A stretch of DNA of 64,000 bases, taken from the NCBI GenBank assembly GCA_018818925.1, contig JAHJQZ010000041.1, forward strand, positions 1 to 64,000. The letters run 5' to 3'. Under the pieces are notes generated by a model. It made no database searches. It had not been told where the DNA came from and saw only the letters and a program-made list of their open reading frames with translations. Shown piece by piece: positions 63,863 to 64,000 of this stretch. The stretch comes from Alphaproteobacteria bacterium (GTDB lineage: Bacteria; Pseudomonadota; Alphaproteobacteria; Rhizobiales; Devosiaceae). Within the stretch, counting starts at the first letter, position 1. Every line of letters starts with the position of its first letter. Made by a program: the position numbers and the translations under genes.

Positions 63863-64000
63863 GGAACGCTCCTGTTGCCTGAAGTGCCGGGCGCAGTCCT
63901 AGCAGGCCGGCGCGGCAAGGCAAAGATGCCGCGAACCGCGCCGCGCAAGGCCTTGCCGTTGCATCCCGGGCGCGCTAACCCTCGACAGGGAGCATGACAA

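Overview
This window is high-GC alphaproteobacterial DNA. It most resembles the Hyphomicrobiales (rhizobial lineage): it has a hemB–RDD–bpt neighbourhood, an alphaproteobacterial porin, DUF2336, a RibN-type riboflavin importer behind an FMN riboswitch, FixK-type and Irr-type boxes, and several families of rhizobial-style intergenic palindromes. The gene set points to a facultative anaerobe that can respire, ferment and handle H2. I see no tRNA, rRNA, CRISPR array, transposase or phage gene.

Layout. 1–4.6 kb (minus): the membrane arm of a Hyf-type complex (hyfB, hyfC, hyfE, partial hyfF) behind a small XRE regulator. 4.9–8.3 kb (minus): a two-domain ALDH16-like aldehyde dehydrogenase and deoC. 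8.7–11.5 kb (minus): an exported serpin–VWA fusion protein. 11.7–16.5 kb: a singlet-oxygen-type RpoE/ChrR locus with an SDR, DUF1365, a COG2907 flavoprotein and DUF2177. 16.5–19 kb (minus): an FAH-fold enzyme and a ketoglutarate-semialdehyde dehydrogenase, likely a sugar-acid route. 19.2–20.5 kb: an O-antigen ligase-family protein.

20.5–31.6 kb (minus) is one compact run, hoxF-hoxU-hoxY-hoxH-protease-hypA-B-C-D-E-F, encoding an NAD-reducing group 3d [NiFe] hydrogenase and its full hyp maturation set. 32.2–36.0 kb (minus) encodes a complete-looking [FeFe] hydrogenase and an unusual partner that fuses a NuoF-type FeS segment to a GltD-type flavoprotein. Divergent from it, at 36.4–39.1 kb (plus), is a NitT/TauT-type ABC importer. 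The shared gap carries two identical FixK/FNR-type boxes. 39.3–45.6 kb (minus) holds a DHOD-like protein, pyruvate:ferredoxin oxidoreductase and a second GltD-type ferredoxin oxidoreductase. Together, pyruvate oxidation could feed reduced ferredoxin to the [FeFe] enzyme, and the GltD-type proteins and Hox could exchange electrons with NAD(P)H.

46–50.2 kb: a membrane Mur-ligase-like protein, an alpha/beta hydrolase and a divergent D-Ala-D-Ala-ligase-like ATP-grasp enzyme, then a cytochrome c. 50.3–51.5 kb: ribN under an FMN riboswitch. 51.7–58.2 kb: DUF2336, a porin, an OmpA protein with five BON-like modules, a 35-residue membrane peptide and a helix-hairpin-helix protein. 58.2–63.9 kb (minus): an EEP-family hydrolase, bpt, an SLC13-type permease, an RDD protein and hemB.

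The points most worth follow-up are the serpin–VWA fusion, the [FeFe]/NuoF-GltD module with its shared oxygen-type boxes and ABC importer, the Mur-ligase/ATP-grasp cluster, and repeats that supply stop codons. Function calls rest on motif and family recognition by eye, not on database searches.
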